DNA of 64,000 nt from Pseudomonas fluorescens NCIMB 11764. GTDB lineage: Bacteria; Pseudomonadota; Gammaproteobacteria; Pseudomonadales; Pseudomonadaceae. The stretch lies in NCBI RefSeq assembly GCF_000293885.2, contig NZ_CP010945.1, positions 4,236,001 to 4,300,000 of the forward strand, written 5' to 3'. The notes under the pieces are model-generated. The model saw only the letters and a program-made list of their open reading frames with translations, was not told where the DNA came from and searched no databases. Below are positions 1 through 8,430 of this stretch, piece after piece. The translations under genes were made by a program, and so were the position numbers. The stretch's first letter is position 1. Every line of letters starts with the position of its first letter.

Positions 1-1
1 C

Positions 2-1168
2 AGCACTGACAAACCCTTTATCGGACATAAGTGTTATCAAATCTCACACCATTACGATGTGCCTTGTGATCAGGCGGGTGAGAATTGTCCGATGAAAAAG
101 GCGCAGGAAATGCGCGGACCGGATCGTGTTTTGCACATTCACCACACGCCTCGCGGTCCAGAGCATGTCGACGTCGAATTGCGCCCGATTCTAGACGAAC
201 ACGGTGTTATTACTGCCTACGTGGAGCGTCTCACCCTGGTCCGCAGTGCATCAGCACGACCCAGCAACGAAGGGTTGGTCGGCCGTTCACCAGCCTTTAA
301 TCGGGCGCTGTCAGAGCTGCAGCGGGTGGCACCATCAATGCTGCCAGTGCTGCTGCTAGGCGAGTCCGGTACGGGCAAAGAGCTGTTCGCCCGTGCCGTA
401 CATGAGACCAGCGAGCGGGCCACTGGACCCTTTGTCGTCGTTGATTGCTCTGGATTGACCGAAACGTTATTTGAGAGCGAACTGTTCGGCCATGAAAAAG
501 GAGCATTCACCGGTGCCACCACGCGTAAGCCTGGCTTGGTTGAAACAGCCCAAGGTGGCACGTTGTTTCTCGATGAAATTGGCGATGTTCCACTGGCAAT
601 GCAAGTGAAGTTGTTGCGCCTGATCGAATCGGGCACTTATCGCCGTGTCGGGAGTGTCGAGACCCTTCACGCTAACTTCAGGTTAATTGCTGCGACCCAC
701 AAACCACTGGAAAAAATGATGGAGAAAGGCGAGTTCAGGCAGGACCTGTACTACCGCATCAGCGCCTTCCCCATTCAGTTACCGCCCTTGCGCAATCGGG
801 TTGAGGACATTGGTTTGCTTGTGAATTCATTTCTGCAACGTGCCGGTACAGGCAAACGCCGACTGACGATAGATGCAGATGCTCTGATGCAATTGCAGCG
901 GTTTTCCTGGCCCGGCAATATCCGTGAATTACGCAATGTTCTGGAAAGAGCCAGTCTGTTCGCTGACGATGGGGTGATCCGCTCCATACATTTGCCCCAG
1001 GTATCCGTGGTGGCGTCTGCTCAGGCCTCTACTTCAACTGCTTTCGACGGCAGCTCGCTGGCACAGGAACTGGCGACTTTCAAAGGTACCCGCAGTGAGC
1101 TAGCCAGGCACCTGGGTATTAGCGAACGGACTTTGTATCGACGATTGAAAGAACAAGGTCTGGCCTAG
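2..1168 (+). CDS. Sigma-54-dependent transcriptional activator (5'-truncated by the window edge)
   Basis: The reading frame is open from base 2, so the gene starts before the window; the GTG at 59 is only an internal codon. The visible N-terminal part looks like a PAS-type sensor with a cysteine-rich stretch ([17 protein letters not shown] followed by ENCPM). An AAA+ domain follows with Walker A GESGTGKE, the sigma-54 contact loop GAFTGA (codons about 500-517) and Walker [12 protein letters not shown]. The C-terminus has a Fis-type helix-turn-helix ([15 protein letters not shown]). This order defines bacterial enhancer-binding proteins that open sigma-54 promoters with ATP. It lies directly upstream of the cyd operon on the same strand, separated by a dyad and a -24/-12-like element, so control of cydAB in response to a redox or respiratory signal is the likely job. 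The cysteine cluster as sensor is inference. Confidence 0.9.
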   Translation, partial: STDKPFIGHKCYQISHHYDVPCDQAGENCPMKKAQEMRGPDRVLHIHHTPRGPEHVDVELRPILDEHGVITAYVERLTLVRSASARPSNEGLVGRSPAFNRALSELQRVAPSMLPVLLLGESGTGKELFARAVHETSERATGPFVVVDCSGLTETLFESELFGHEKGAFTGATTRKPGLVETAQGGTLFLDEIGDVPLAMQVKLLRLIESGTYRRVGSVETLHANFRLIAATHKPLEKMMEKGEFRQDLYYRISAFPIQLPPLRNRVEDIGLLVNSFLQRAGTGKRRLTIDADALMQLQRFSWPGNIRELRNVLERASLFADDGVIRSIHLPQVSVVASAQASTSTAFDGSSLAQELATFKGTRSELARHLGISERTLYRRLKEQGLA

Positions 1169-1190
1169 TAGTAGTGCTCAAGTCACAAGA

Positions 1191-1224
1191 CTGCCAATGA
1201 CTGCCAGCCCTGGCAGATTGGCAG
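1191..1224. promoter_or_regulatory. Nested inverted repeat, candidate enhancer (UAS) for the sigma-54 activator
   Basis: Two nested dyads lie just after the activator stop codon: outer arms CTGCCAAT (1191-1198) and ATTGGCAG (1217-1224), inner arms CTGCCAG (1201-1207) and CTGGCAG (1210-1216). No T-run follows, so an intrinsic terminator is less likely than a protein-binding site. It sits about 90-120 bases upstream of the best -24/-12 candidate, the usual place for an enhancer-binding protein site. The binding role is inferred. Confidence 0.5.
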
Positions 1225-1311
1225 CGCACTGGCCTGTCGACGCCTCTCGCGCATCACCGGCTTGCTGATTAAGTGACTGTTTTAAAACGATAAAATAAAA
1301 CTTCTTGCCCT

Positions 1312-1327
1312 TGGCATGCCATGTGCT
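1312..1327 (+). promoter_or_regulatory. Candidate sigma-54 (-24/-12) promoter of the cyd operon
   Basis: TGGCATGCCATGTGCT has GG (1313-1314) and GC (1325-1326) spaced by exactly ten bases and differs from TGGCACRN4TTGCW at two positions. The predicted start site would be near 1338, almost at the cydP ATG (1340), so cydP would be nearly leaderless. No FNR/ANR-type TTGAT-N4-ATCAA box was seen in this intergenic region. Confidence 0.4.
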
Positions 1328-1339
1328 AACTGCATAGCC

Positions 1340-1516
1340 ATGACCATTTCCGACAAACGACTTCGACGCCATCTGCTCACGGCAGTAGTGATCAAACTAC
1401 TGGTGCTGACAGTGTTGTGGTGGCTGTTCATCCGGGATTCGCGCGTTAGCGTCGACTCGAACACCATCGGCGACAGGTTCGGTGTACCCACCTCGACTCA
1501 AGGGGCAAGCAAGTGA
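1340..1516 (+). CDS. cydP: Putative small subunit of cytochrome bd oxidase, CydP-like
   Basis: A 58-residue protein beginning MTISDKRLRRHLL with a basic N-terminus and one strong membrane segment (LLTAVVIKLLVLTVLWWLF). This pattern matches the small CydP-type protein found upstream of cydA in pseudomonads; I recognise it by pattern and position, not by a search. The ATG at 1340 is preferred over an in-frame ATG at 1316 because homologues begin just before the KRLRRH stretch, although no clear Shine-Dalgarno is visible. Its TGA overlaps the GTG start of cydA (GTGA at 1513-1516), which suggests translational coupling and a stoichiometric role beside the oxidase in the inner membrane. Confidence 0.72.
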   Translation: MTISDKRLRRHLLTAVVIKLLVLTVLWWLFIRDSRVSVDSNTIGDRFGVPTSTQGASK

Positions 1517-3084
1517 TTTCAGAACACCTGGTGGATTTGTCTCGGCTGCAGTTTGCAGCCACTGCGCTTTACCACTTTCTATTTGTACCGCTCACGGTTG
1601 GCATGGTTTGGCTGCTGGTCATCATGGAAAGTGTCTATGTGATGACCGGTCATGTCATTTGGAAAGACATGACGCGTTTCTGGGGCAAGCTGTTCGGCAT
1701 CAACTTCGCCTTGGGGGTGACTACGGGCATCACCCTGGAGTTTCAGTTCGGTACCAACTGGGCGTATTACTCGCACTACGTCGGCGATATCTTCGGAGCC
1801 CCACTGGCAATCGAAGGCATGATGGCGTTCTTTCTTGAATCGACCATGATCGGACTGTTCTTCTTTGGTTGGGATCGTCTGAAGAAAGAGCACCATTTGC
1901 TGGTCACGCTGCTGATGGCGATTGGTACAAACCTTTCGGCGTTGTGGATTTTGATCGCCAATGGATGGATGCAGAACCCGGTGGGTTCAGAGTTCAGTTA
2001 CATCACCATGCGTATGGAGATGGTTGATTTTTGGGCGGTGGTTTTCAATCCAGTGGCGCAGGCCAAGTTTGTCCACACCGTCTCAGCCGGTTACGTCACC
2101 GGCTCGATGTTTGTGCTGTCGATTTCCAGTTGGTATTTGCTCAAGAATCGTGATGTCGAGTTTGCCAAACGTAGCTTCCGGGTGGCGGCAGCCTTTGGCC
2201 TGGCATCGGTGCTGAGTGTGATCGTATTGGGTGATGAGTCTGGTTACACGGTGGGTGAGGCACAGCAAACCAAAATGGCAGCCATGGAGGCCATGTGGGA
2301 AACGAAGCCTGCACCGGCAGGCCTGACGTTGGTGGCCAGTATTAATGAAGCCGAGTCCAAGAATAACTGGGAGGTTGAAGTGCCTTGGCTGATGGGCTTG
2401 ATTGGCACACGATCTGTCAGCAAGCAAATTCCAGGCATTCATGAGATTAAAGAAAAGAACCGCGCTCGAATTCTCCGAGGCATTACCGCCGTCAATGCTC
2501 TTGAAGCCGTCAGGGCCAATCGCACCGATTCAGCAGCGCTCAAGACATTCGAAGAATACAAAGCCGATCTGGGCTTTGGCTTGCTGCTCAAGAAGTATGT
2601 CGAGGACGTCAACCAGGCAACGCCGGCCATTATCGAAATGGCTGTAAACGATACTGTCCCGCGGGTGACGCCTATGTTCTGGGCGTTCCGGATCATGGTA
2701 GGTCTTGGTTTTGCCATGCTAATGCTCTTCGGCCTTGCCTTCTGGAGCACCCTGAAGTCGACCTGCACGCGCCGCCGCTGGTTACTGCGTTGGGCGCTCT
2801 GCATGCTGCCTGCGCCATGGATTGCCTGTGAGCTGGGCTGGTTCGTCGCTGAGTACGGCCGCCAGCCCTGGACCATATACGGCGTGCTGCCGACCCACAT
2901 GAGCGTATCCACGCTTAGCGTCAACAACCTCTATGGCTCGCTGGCAGGATTCATCGTTTTCTACACCGTGCTGCTGGTGGTTGAAATGTTCCTGATGATC
3001 AAGTTTGCCCGTCAAGGTCCAGGCAGCCTCGGTACCGGCCGTTATGTTCACGATGCCCATTTGAAGGAACTCCTCCATGCTTGA
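1513..3084 (+). CDS. cydA: Cytochrome bd ubiquinol oxidase subunit I
   Basis: CydA carries the haem groups and the quinol site of cytochrome bd, an inner-membrane terminal oxidase that reduces O2 to water at high affinity. The 523-residue length equals the E. coli-type long-Q-loop form rather than the short-loop CIO form. Visible landmarks are the N-terminal ALYHFLFVPLTVG containing the axial His near residue 19, and the Q-loop start GDESGYTVGEAQQTK followed by WETKPAP. The GTG start overlaps the cydP stop and the 3' end overlaps the cydB start by 8 bases, so the genes are one transcription unit. Pseudomonads often carry cioAB, so a CydA of enteric type is of some taxonomic interest. Confidence 0.96.
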   Translation: MISEHLVDLSRLQFAATALYHFLFVPLTVGMVWLLVIMESVYVMTGHVIWKDMTRFWGKLFGINFALGVTTGITLEFQFGTNWAYYSHYVGDIFGAPLAIEGMMAFFLESTMIGLFFFGWDRLKKEHHLLVTLLMAIGTNLSALWILIANGWMQNPVGSEFSYITMRMEMVDFWAVVFNPVAQAKFVHTVSAGYVTGSMFVLSISSWYLLKNRDVEFAKRSFRVAAAFGLASVLSVIVLGDESGYTVGEAQQTKMAAMEAMWETKPAPAGLTLVASINEAESKNNWEVEVPWLMGLIGTRSVSKQIPGIHEIKEKNRARILRGITAVNALEAVRANRTDSAALKTFEEYKADLGFGLLLKKYVEDVNQATPAIIEMAVNDTVPRVTPMFWAFRIMVGLGFAMLMLFGLAFWSTLKSTCTRRRWLLRWALCMLPAPWIACELGWFVAEYGRQPWTIYGVLPTHMSVSTLSVNNLYGSLAGFIVFYTVLLVVEMFLMIKFARQGPGSLGTGRYVHDAHLKELLHA

Positions 3085-4213
3085 TTACTTCACCCTGAAA
3101 ATTATCTGGTGGGCGCTGGTCGGTGTACTGCTGATCGGCTTCGCCATCATGGACGGCCACGATATGGGGGTTGGCACGCTGCTGCCTTTTGTTGGCCGCA
3201 ATGACATGGAGCGTCGCGTCGTTATCAATACCGTCGGTCCGCATTGGGATGGAAATCAGGTCTGGTTCATCACTGCGGGCGGCGCGTTGTTCGCGGCATG
3301 GCCAGTGGTGTATGCCACGGCATTCAGCGGGTTCTATTGGGCGATGATTCTGGTCCTCTGGGCGTTGTTCTTCCGCCCCGTGGGTTTTGACTATCGCAGC
3401 AAGATCCACAACTCCACCTGGCGCAGCACCTGGGACTGGGGACTCTTTGTGGGTGGGGCAGTGCCGCCCCTGGTGTTCGGGATCGCGTTTGGCAACCTGC
3501 TGCAAGGTGTACCGTTCCACTTCAACGACCTTCTGGTATCGACTTATACCGGCAGCTTCTGGCAACTGCTGAATCCCTTTGCACTTCTGACCGGCGTTGT
3601 GAGTAGTGCAATGATCACCTTACAGGGCGGTGCTTATCTGGCGCATCGCACGGAAGGTGTTATCCAGGCGAGGGCAATCAAAGGCGCTGTTGGCGCGGCG
3701 ATTGTGCTGGTGTGCTCATTCACCTTTGCCGGTATCTGGTTGCAATCCATCGATGGTTATCGCATCACGTCAATCGTTGATACCGCCGGACTACCCGATA
3801 TTCTCAACAAGTCCGTAGTGCGCGAAGCGGGCGCGTGGATGGCCAACTATGGTCACTTTCCTTTGTTGTGGCTGTTGCCCGTACTGGGATTGGTAGGCGC
3901 TGCAGGTGCCGCCATGTTGCTGATGATGCGTCGCACACTTTCGGCGTTTGTTGCCTCATCGCTTGCGGTGATCGCTGTCATCAGCACGGCGGGCGTGTCG
4001 ATGTTTCCATTCATCATGCCGTCATCAACAGTGCCTGCGGCAAGCCTTACTGTGTGGGACAGCGTCTCCAGTCATTTAAGTCTGGCCATCATGTTCTGGG
4101 CCACGTTGATCTTCATGCCACTGATCGTGATTTACACCTCGTGGGCGTATCGCGTTATGCGGGGCAAGGTCACCGTCGCACAGATCAAAGCCAACGAACA
4201 TTCAGCCTACTAG
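3077..4213 (+). CDS. cydB: Cytochrome bd ubiquinol oxidase subunit II
   Basis: CydB is the haem-free structural partner of CydA. The 378-residue multi-spanning protein begins MLDYFTLKIIWWALVG and contains the typical GFAIMDGHDMGVG and GPHWDGNQVWFITAGGALFA stretches. The length matches E. coli CydB (379). The ATG lies inside the last codons of cydA (overlap 3077-3084), with an AAGGA-type ribosome site inside the cydA coding sequence. The next gene, cydX, starts 22 bases after the stop. Confidence 0.96.
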   Translation: MLDYFTLKIIWWALVGVLLIGFAIMDGHDMGVGTLLPFVGRNDMERRVVINTVGPHWDGNQVWFITAGGALFAAWPVVYATAFSGFYWAMILVLWALFFRPVGFDYRSKIHNSTWRSTWDWGLFVGGAVPPLVFGIAFGNLLQGVPFHFNDLLVSTYTGSFWQLLNPFALLTGVVSSAMITLQGGAYLAHRTEGVIQARAIKGAVGAAIVLVCSFTFAGIWLQSIDGYRITSIVDTAGLPDILNKSVVREAGAWMANYGHFPLLWLLPVLGLVGAAGAAMLLMMRRTLSAFVASSLAVIAVISTAGVSMFPFIMPSSTVPAASLTVWDSVSSHLSLAIMFWATLIFMPLIVIYTSWAYRVMRGKVTVAQIKANEHSAY

Positions 4214-4235
4214 TGCCGGCAAAGGAGTAATAAAC

Positions 4236-4358
4236 ATGTGGTATTTCGCCTGGATGCTGGGAGTCGGTTTTGCATTGCTACTGGCTATATTGAATGCGAT
4301 GTGGGGCGAGAACGAAGCTGGCCGAGCCTTGAACGACAACGACGAGAGACTGTCATGA
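4236..4358 (+). CDS. cydX: Cytochrome bd small subunit CydX
   Basis: A 40-residue protein starting MWYFAWMLGVGFALLLAILN and continuing MWGENE, the signature of CydX, a one-helix subunit required for stable, active cytochrome bd. AAAGGAG at 4221-4227 provides a good ribosome site. The stop overlaps the next start (ATGA at 4355-4358). The gene is short and easily missed by automated calling, but sequence and position leave little doubt. Confidence 0.93.
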   Translation: MWYFAWMLGVGFALLLAILNAMWGENEAGRALNDNDERLS

Positions 4359-4642
4359 TGCCGCGTGTCGCTAACGCTCAGCCAACCTCACACATTCATG
4401 TACTGAGTTTGGTTATCGCTTTAGCGATCATGCTCGCTTGTACGCTCTATCCCCCCATGATGGCCGCCCCCGATGGGAAAGCTGACCATGGTCTGGCTAC
4501 TGCATTATTCGCAGCTATGAGTGTGGCCTTTGTGAGAGGTGTGGGTTTTGTCCCGAGGATGCTCGTCTGGCGGTGGCTTTTCTCCGGCTGGACCTGCTTT
4601 GCGTTACTTGCAGTGGCTGGTTGGGTAAAGTTTCTACATTGA
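4355..4642 (+). CDS. ybgE: Cyd operon protein YbgE
   Basis: A 95-residue membrane protein starting MMPRVANAQ. It has about three hydrophobic segments and the stretch HGLATALFAAMSVAFVRGVG followed by FVPRMLVW, which aligns well with the HGLL...GVGF.P motif of E. coli YbgE. YbgE is a conserved cyd-operon member of unknown exact role. The start is fixed by the four-base ATGA overlap with cydX. It is the last gene of the operon; a weak hairpin follows. Confidence 0.85.
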   Translation: MMPRVANAQPTSHIHVLSLVIALAIMLACTLYPPMMAAPDGKADHGLATALFAAMSVAFVRGVGFVPRMLVWRWLFSGWTCFALLAVAGWVKFLH

Positions 4643-4671
4643 GAACTGGCGACAAGAAATGACGCAGCATT

Positions 4672-4720
4672 ACCAAGCTATGACGTGACGGCATTCGCGC
4701 AGTCAGTGATAGCTTGGTTT
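4672..4720. terminator. Possible hairpin terminator between convergent operons
   Basis: Arms ACCAAGCTAT (4672-4681) and ATAGCTTGGT (4709-4718) form a 10-bp stem with a partly paired 27-base interior, between the end of the cyd operon and the convergent cytochrome gene. The T-run is short, so this is a weak call. Confidence 0.35.
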
Positions 4721-4733
4721 CGTCTGAACTGAC

Positions 4734-5651
4734 TCATTCAGTACCTTGGCCGATTGTCACTCCGTTCACCTTTTGCCCATAGAGATTGACCCCATCATTT
4801 GCGTGAAATTTTAATCGGGTCTGCTCGACAGAGCCGGCAATCATCCTTGGGTCTTTTGGTCGTTCGTGGCTGTTCATATAGGCTGCAACGTGCCACGCCT
4901 CATCGGAAGAGAGCGTTCCCCCCTGACCTAACGGCATATTCGATTTTATGAAGCCGGCAGCGGTATTGATTCGATGCATTCCCGCACCCCAGTTGAATGA
5001 GTCTTTACCCCAAAGTGGTGGAAACACATAGTCGCTTCCTGCTTTCTGACCTTCGCCTTCAGCTCCGTGGCATACAGAACACTGCTTGGCGTAGATAGCC
5101 TTTCCCTTGGCGAGATCAAAACCTCCGGCAGGTTCAGGAATCTCGGGATAAGAACGTCCGGGCAGTTCCTGTCCTGTAGGTGCACCCGTTGCGAGCCAGT
5201 ATGAGTATGCGGTTAGAGCAGCGATGACTTGACTGTCCGCTGGAGGCGGTTTTCCGTTCATGCTGAACTGAAAACATCCTTGTAGACGCTCAGCGTAGGT
5301 GTTGACCTTGTCGTTCTTTTTTCGATAAGCGGGGTACATTGTGTAAGCTCCCCAAAGAGGAGCAGAGTCAGCTTTTCTTCCCTGTTCCAAATGGCAGTTG
5401 GTGCAATTTAATCCGTTTCCTACGAACTCGGATGCATTGGCTTTCGTATCTACAAAGATCGCGTGGCCTTGCTGGACTAATCGACCAAAAGCATTGTCGG
5501 GTAGCGTCTCCTCTGCGGGAGGGAGAAATGTGGGAGGCTTCTTCTGAGTTGGATTCGTGCTTTTGGGTGATGCGGTTGATTCTGCAATTTCAGTAGCACA
5601 AGCCATCGATATAATATTGAAAGTGATAAGTGCAGCGATGATGGATTTCAT
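4734..5651 (-). CDS. tsdA: Diheme cytochrome c, thiosulfate dehydrogenase TsdA-like
   Basis: TsdA oxidises two thiosulfates to tetrathionate in the periplasm and can run in reverse. The 305-residue protein starts with a signal peptide (MKSIIAALITFNIISMACA) and has two haem sites, CTNCH and CSVCH. Between them GCFQFSMNGKPP contains the conserved Cys that ligates the active-site haem in TsdA. Near the end, MPLGQGGTLSSDEAWHVAAY followed by MNSHERPKDPR is also typical of the family. It lies 9 bases after the adjoining diheme cytochrome gene, in the tsdBA order known from P. stutzeri. Another diheme c-type dehydrogenase is possible, but the Cys ligand motif favours TsdA. Confidence 0.85.
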   Translation of the reverse strand: MKSIIAALITFNIISMACATEIAESTASPKSTNPTQKKPPTFLPPAEETLPDNAFGRLVQQGHAIFVDTKANASEFVGNGLNCTNCHLEQGRKADSAPLWGAYTMYPAYRKKNDKVNTYAERLQGCFQFSMNGKPPPADSQVIAALTAYSYWLATGAPTGQELPGRSYPEIPEPAGGFDLAKGKAIYAKQCSVCHGAEGEGQKAGSDYVFPPLWGKDSFNWGAGMHRINTAAGFIKSNMPLGQGGTLSSDEAWHVAAYMNSHERPKDPRMIAGSVEQTRLKFHANDGVNLYGQKVNGVTIGQGTE

Positions 5652-5660
5652 GGCTAGCCT

Positions 5661-6296
5661 CTATTTACTGAGCTCAGCAAAATATTGGGAAACAGCCTCG
5701 ACCTCGGTATCAGTGAGCGAGCGTGCAATATGTCCCATGAGATCGTCTGGATCATTTTTTCGAGTTTTCTGCCGCCAAGCATTCAGTTGTGATGCGAGGT
5801 ATTGAGCCGACTGGCCTGAGATCGGGGGAAAGGAGGCGCCGACTCCGATACCACTTGGACCATGGCACGCCACGCACTCGGGAATGTTCCGATCCCATGC
5901 GCCTCTCAAGGCCAGGATTTCCCCTGGTCCTTTCGCCACGTGCGCGCGGCTCACTGGTTTTACTGCCGGACTTGGCATCTTGGCGAGCATCACTGCGAGG
6001 GCATTCGACTCGTCTTCACTCAATGCCTGAGCGATTGGTTGCATTATTGGATTAGCTCTAGAGCCAGAGCGAAAATCAGTGATCTGTTTCGTCAGATATT
6101 CAGCAGGTAGGCCTGCAAGCCTTGGAAAACCAGCCGCAGTCATACCCAGGCCGTCTGCACCATGACAGGTTGAGCAGGCTATGACCCCTGGATTAGAGCC
6201 TCCTTGGGTGAATATTTTTTGTGCGTCCGCTGCAAAAGAGGGTGTCGTAAATGCACCGGATAAAATAAAAACTAATACCCATCGTGAGATTTCCAT
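5661..6296 (-). CDS. tsdB: Diheme cytochrome c4-like, TsdB-type electron acceptor
   Basis: A 211-residue exported protein: signal peptide ending near TPSFAADA, then two class I cytochrome c domains with CSTCH and CVACH haem motifs and the PRLAGLPAEYL and PPISGQSAQYL repeats typical of cytochrome c4. It is the upstream partner of the tsdA-like gene and probably accepts its electrons and passes them toward a terminal oxidase. The ATG at 6296 follows a rather A+T-rich leader; no specific regulator site was recognised upstream. Confidence 0.82.
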   Translation of the reverse strand: MEISRWVLVFILSGAFTTPSFAADAQKIFTQGGSNPGVIACSTCHGADGLGMTAAGFPRLAGLPAEYLTKQITDFRSGSRANPIMQPIAQALSEDESNALAVMLAKMPSPAVKPVSRAHVAKGPGEILALRGAWDRNIPECVACHGPSGIGVGASFPPISGQSAQYLASQLNAWRQKTRKNDPDDLMGHIARSLTDTEVEAVSQYFAELSK

Positions 6297-6697
6297 CGGG
6301 TAGCCTCATTGTTATTTTTTTATAACACGGGTTTCGATTAATTAGGTTAGTCGTAATGTAGGCGGATGTTATGACTTCTTTTTTGGCCGTGACGCGTTGA
6401 CGCCAACACCGCATTAATCACTTGCTGATACACGACCGATCCACCGCTGCAGGGCTTCTTGACTCGTGTAATCAGGTGCAGAAGCGAATGGTAAAAATTG
6501 ACCACTTTGCAATCTTGAAAAAAAGCGTACATCACCCCGTACATGTTTCCTGCTCCAAATTAAAAAAAAGCGCCACTCAATGAGTGGCGCTTTTTTTTGC
6601 GCGTGTTTTATGGAATCGGAAAACGCGATGCCGCTGTCTGGCGTTTTCTTGCGGCGCTGGTCTGCGCGATTTGACGTAAATGGTGATACACGCAACA
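6297..6697. other. Intergenic region, no convincing gene
   Basis: This 400-base stretch separates the divergent end of the SGNH hydrolase unit from tsdB. It contains the strong hairpin at 6562-6599. Short open frames here lack ribosome sites and protein-like composition, and I do not call them. Confidence 0.5.
6562..6599. terminator. Strong bidirectional intrinsic terminator
   Basis: Perfectly paired arms: eight A then GCGCCACTCA (6562-6579) against TGAGTGGCGC then eight T (6582-6599). On the minus strand it lies about 100 bases after the SGNH hydrolase stop, which it most likely terminates. Confidence 0.9.
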
Positions 6698-8119
6698 TCA
6701 CTCAATAAGCGGCGGCCGATAAGCCCGCAACTCCAAAATCGCGGGAGCATCAGAAGTGACGGTTAGCTCAACGACATGATGTGTATTGGGAAGGCCGGTT
6801 GCCAGTACATGACGCTGCTGCACCGAGCCATTTGGCAAGACAGTTTCCAGTTCGTCTCCGCAGGCGAATCGACGCTCCCATTGAAAGCTTTGTTCCTCCG
6901 CGAGACCTTTACCCGATACCGTCTTGGCATGGGAAAGATTCCAGGCATCCGGCTGTATGGTTACGTTTCCCGAGAGCGAGTTGAAAACATCCTTGCTCGA
7001 GCCGCTTCCGTCTGCTCCTGTACGAGCGCTCTCGATTTCAAAGTCGAAGACATCTTGCGAGATGTCGAGATGGCGTACCCGAAGCGTCCAGACATCCGCT
7101 TCGTGGTAAGTGGGACGTACATTGACTTTTTTCAGGGCCGGCCAATCCGGAACGTTAGGCAAACGTGTCACTCGGCTGGTCTGCCAACAGCCGTCGAGTT
7201 CGCCAGGGTCCTTTCCGTCGATTTTGATATTTACTTTTCCGTCCAGGGGGCCCGCGGCAATGAGTTCGGCGCGATTGCCGTCAAATTCATATCGAGTCTT
7301 TTCGCCCGGCACCGGCGGAGTAAAACTCCGAACCTGGCCGGCAGTGTTCGGCCCATTATTTTGAGGAAGATCCGCAAGCTCCTCCAGCCATGAGGTAAAC
7401 AGGTGAGCCATAACGGTCCACCCCTTGGCGTTAGGATGCGGTGGATCGGCGAGAAGATCAGTTGATTGAAGATTATTTTCCTGCAAATAGGTATTCCAGC
7501 GCTGGCGGCGCGGTTCCAGTGCAAGGTCATATTTCGCCGCCATGGCAGGCTCCCAGACGCCGGACATGAACTCTTCCCAGTTTTTTTGCTTGAACCAGAA
7601 ATGGCCCTCACAGCCCTCGAGCGGCGCCCATCGAAGGTGAAGGCCTGGGTCACACAGGGGTTCAAGCGGAATGACGACGTGGTCGCTTTGAATGATGATG
7701 TCGGAAGCCGTTTTTGAACGAAGGATCCGTATAATTCGTTCGTAGGCACGGTGATCGCCATAAACGTGAAAAACAATCAGGTCGGGATAGGTTTCCTCCA
7801 CGTCGCGGGCGACCGCCTGTTCCAACAGAACGGCGTTCCACCCGCCCAAAGCGAGGTTGCGGTATTCGAACGCCACGTTTGGATATTTGGCTCGCAGCGC
7901 CGCAATAGCCAGGTCGGTCCATTTCGGCGAACTGATTGACTGTCCATAGAAAAGAATTTTCAGGACCTGCGGCTTCTCTGCAGTTGCTGAACGAATAATT
8001 GACAATGAACGGCCGATCGCCTGACCGGGATCGGGAGGAGCGGGCTCTGCGGATACCTGCAGACAGCAACATGTAAGCATTAGGCTGAAGATGAGGACAC
8101 GATTGACTTTCCGCCACAT
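6698..8119 (-). CDS. Exported SGNH/GDSL-type hydrolase
   Basis: A 473-residue protein with a signal peptide (MWRKVNRVLIFSLMLTCCCL, ending near VSA). SGNH blocks can be read: block I KILFYGQSIS with the nucleophile Ser, block II LALGGWN with the Gly, a possible block III HVYGDH, and block V DPPHPNAKGW with the catalytic D-x-x-H. The C-terminal third appears beta-rich and may be a carbohydrate-binding or accessory domain. Esterase or carbohydrate deacetylase activity in the periplasm is likely; the substrate is unknown. The ATG at 8119 is chosen over an adjoining TTG. The gene stands alone, ended by the terminator at 6562-6599. Confidence 0.72.
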   Translation of the reverse strand: MWRKVNRVLIFSLMLTCCCLQVSAEPAPPDPGQAIGRSLSIIRSATAEKPQVLKILFYGQSISSPKWTDLAIAALRAKYPNVAFEYRNLALGGWNAVLLEQAVARDVEETYPDLIVFHVYGDHRAYERIIRILRSKTASDIIIQSDHVVIPLEPLCDPGLHLRWAPLEGCEGHFWFKQKNWEEFMSGVWEPAMAAKYDLALEPRRQRWNTYLQENNLQSTDLLADPPHPNAKGWTVMAHLFTSWLEELADLPQNNGPNTAGQVRSFTPPVPGEKTRYEFDGNRAELIAAGPLDGKVNIKIDGKDPGELDGCWQTSRVTRLPNVPDWPALKKVNVRPTYHEADVWTLRVRHLDISQDVFDFEIESARTGADGSGSSKDVFNSLSGNVTIQPDAWNLSHAKTVSGKGLAEEQSFQWERRFACGDELETVLPNGSVQQRHVLATGLPNTHHVVELTVTSDAPAILELRAYRPPLIE

Positions 8120-8122
8120 CAA

Positions 8123-8430
8123 AACACCACATGTTAGAAAGTTAATCGGTCACATCACCTGCGAGAGTGCTGCAAGACATCCCGTCACAGGAGTGTATCG
8201 GACAGCACTGCTAGCGCCAGGAGGCGTTGGAACGTGGGATCTCTGCCGGGCTCGGTGGAATCCGGGCACCGCCCAGCAGGGCGGCATCGAGTTCGGACAG
8301 GGGCGCGGAACTCACGGAAATCCCCTCGGGAGAATCGGGATCAATCGCAAGAGCTTAGCCGCTGTCGATGCGTTGCGGCAGGTCACGATTGAGTGGACCG
8401 CATCGAGCACATCAGAAAGCAACGCTGAGG
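8123..8430. other. Intergenic region without a supported gene
   Basis: About 300 bases between two minus-strand genes. A plus-strand open frame (8091-8450) crosses it but overlaps both neighbours in antisense and has no ribosome site. It may be decayed coding DNA; I see no recognisable family. Confidence 0.4.

Noticed and set aside
1169..1339. FNR/ANR box upstream of the cyd operon
   Set aside because: I looked for TTGAT-N4-ATCAA-like sequence and found none of acceptable quality.
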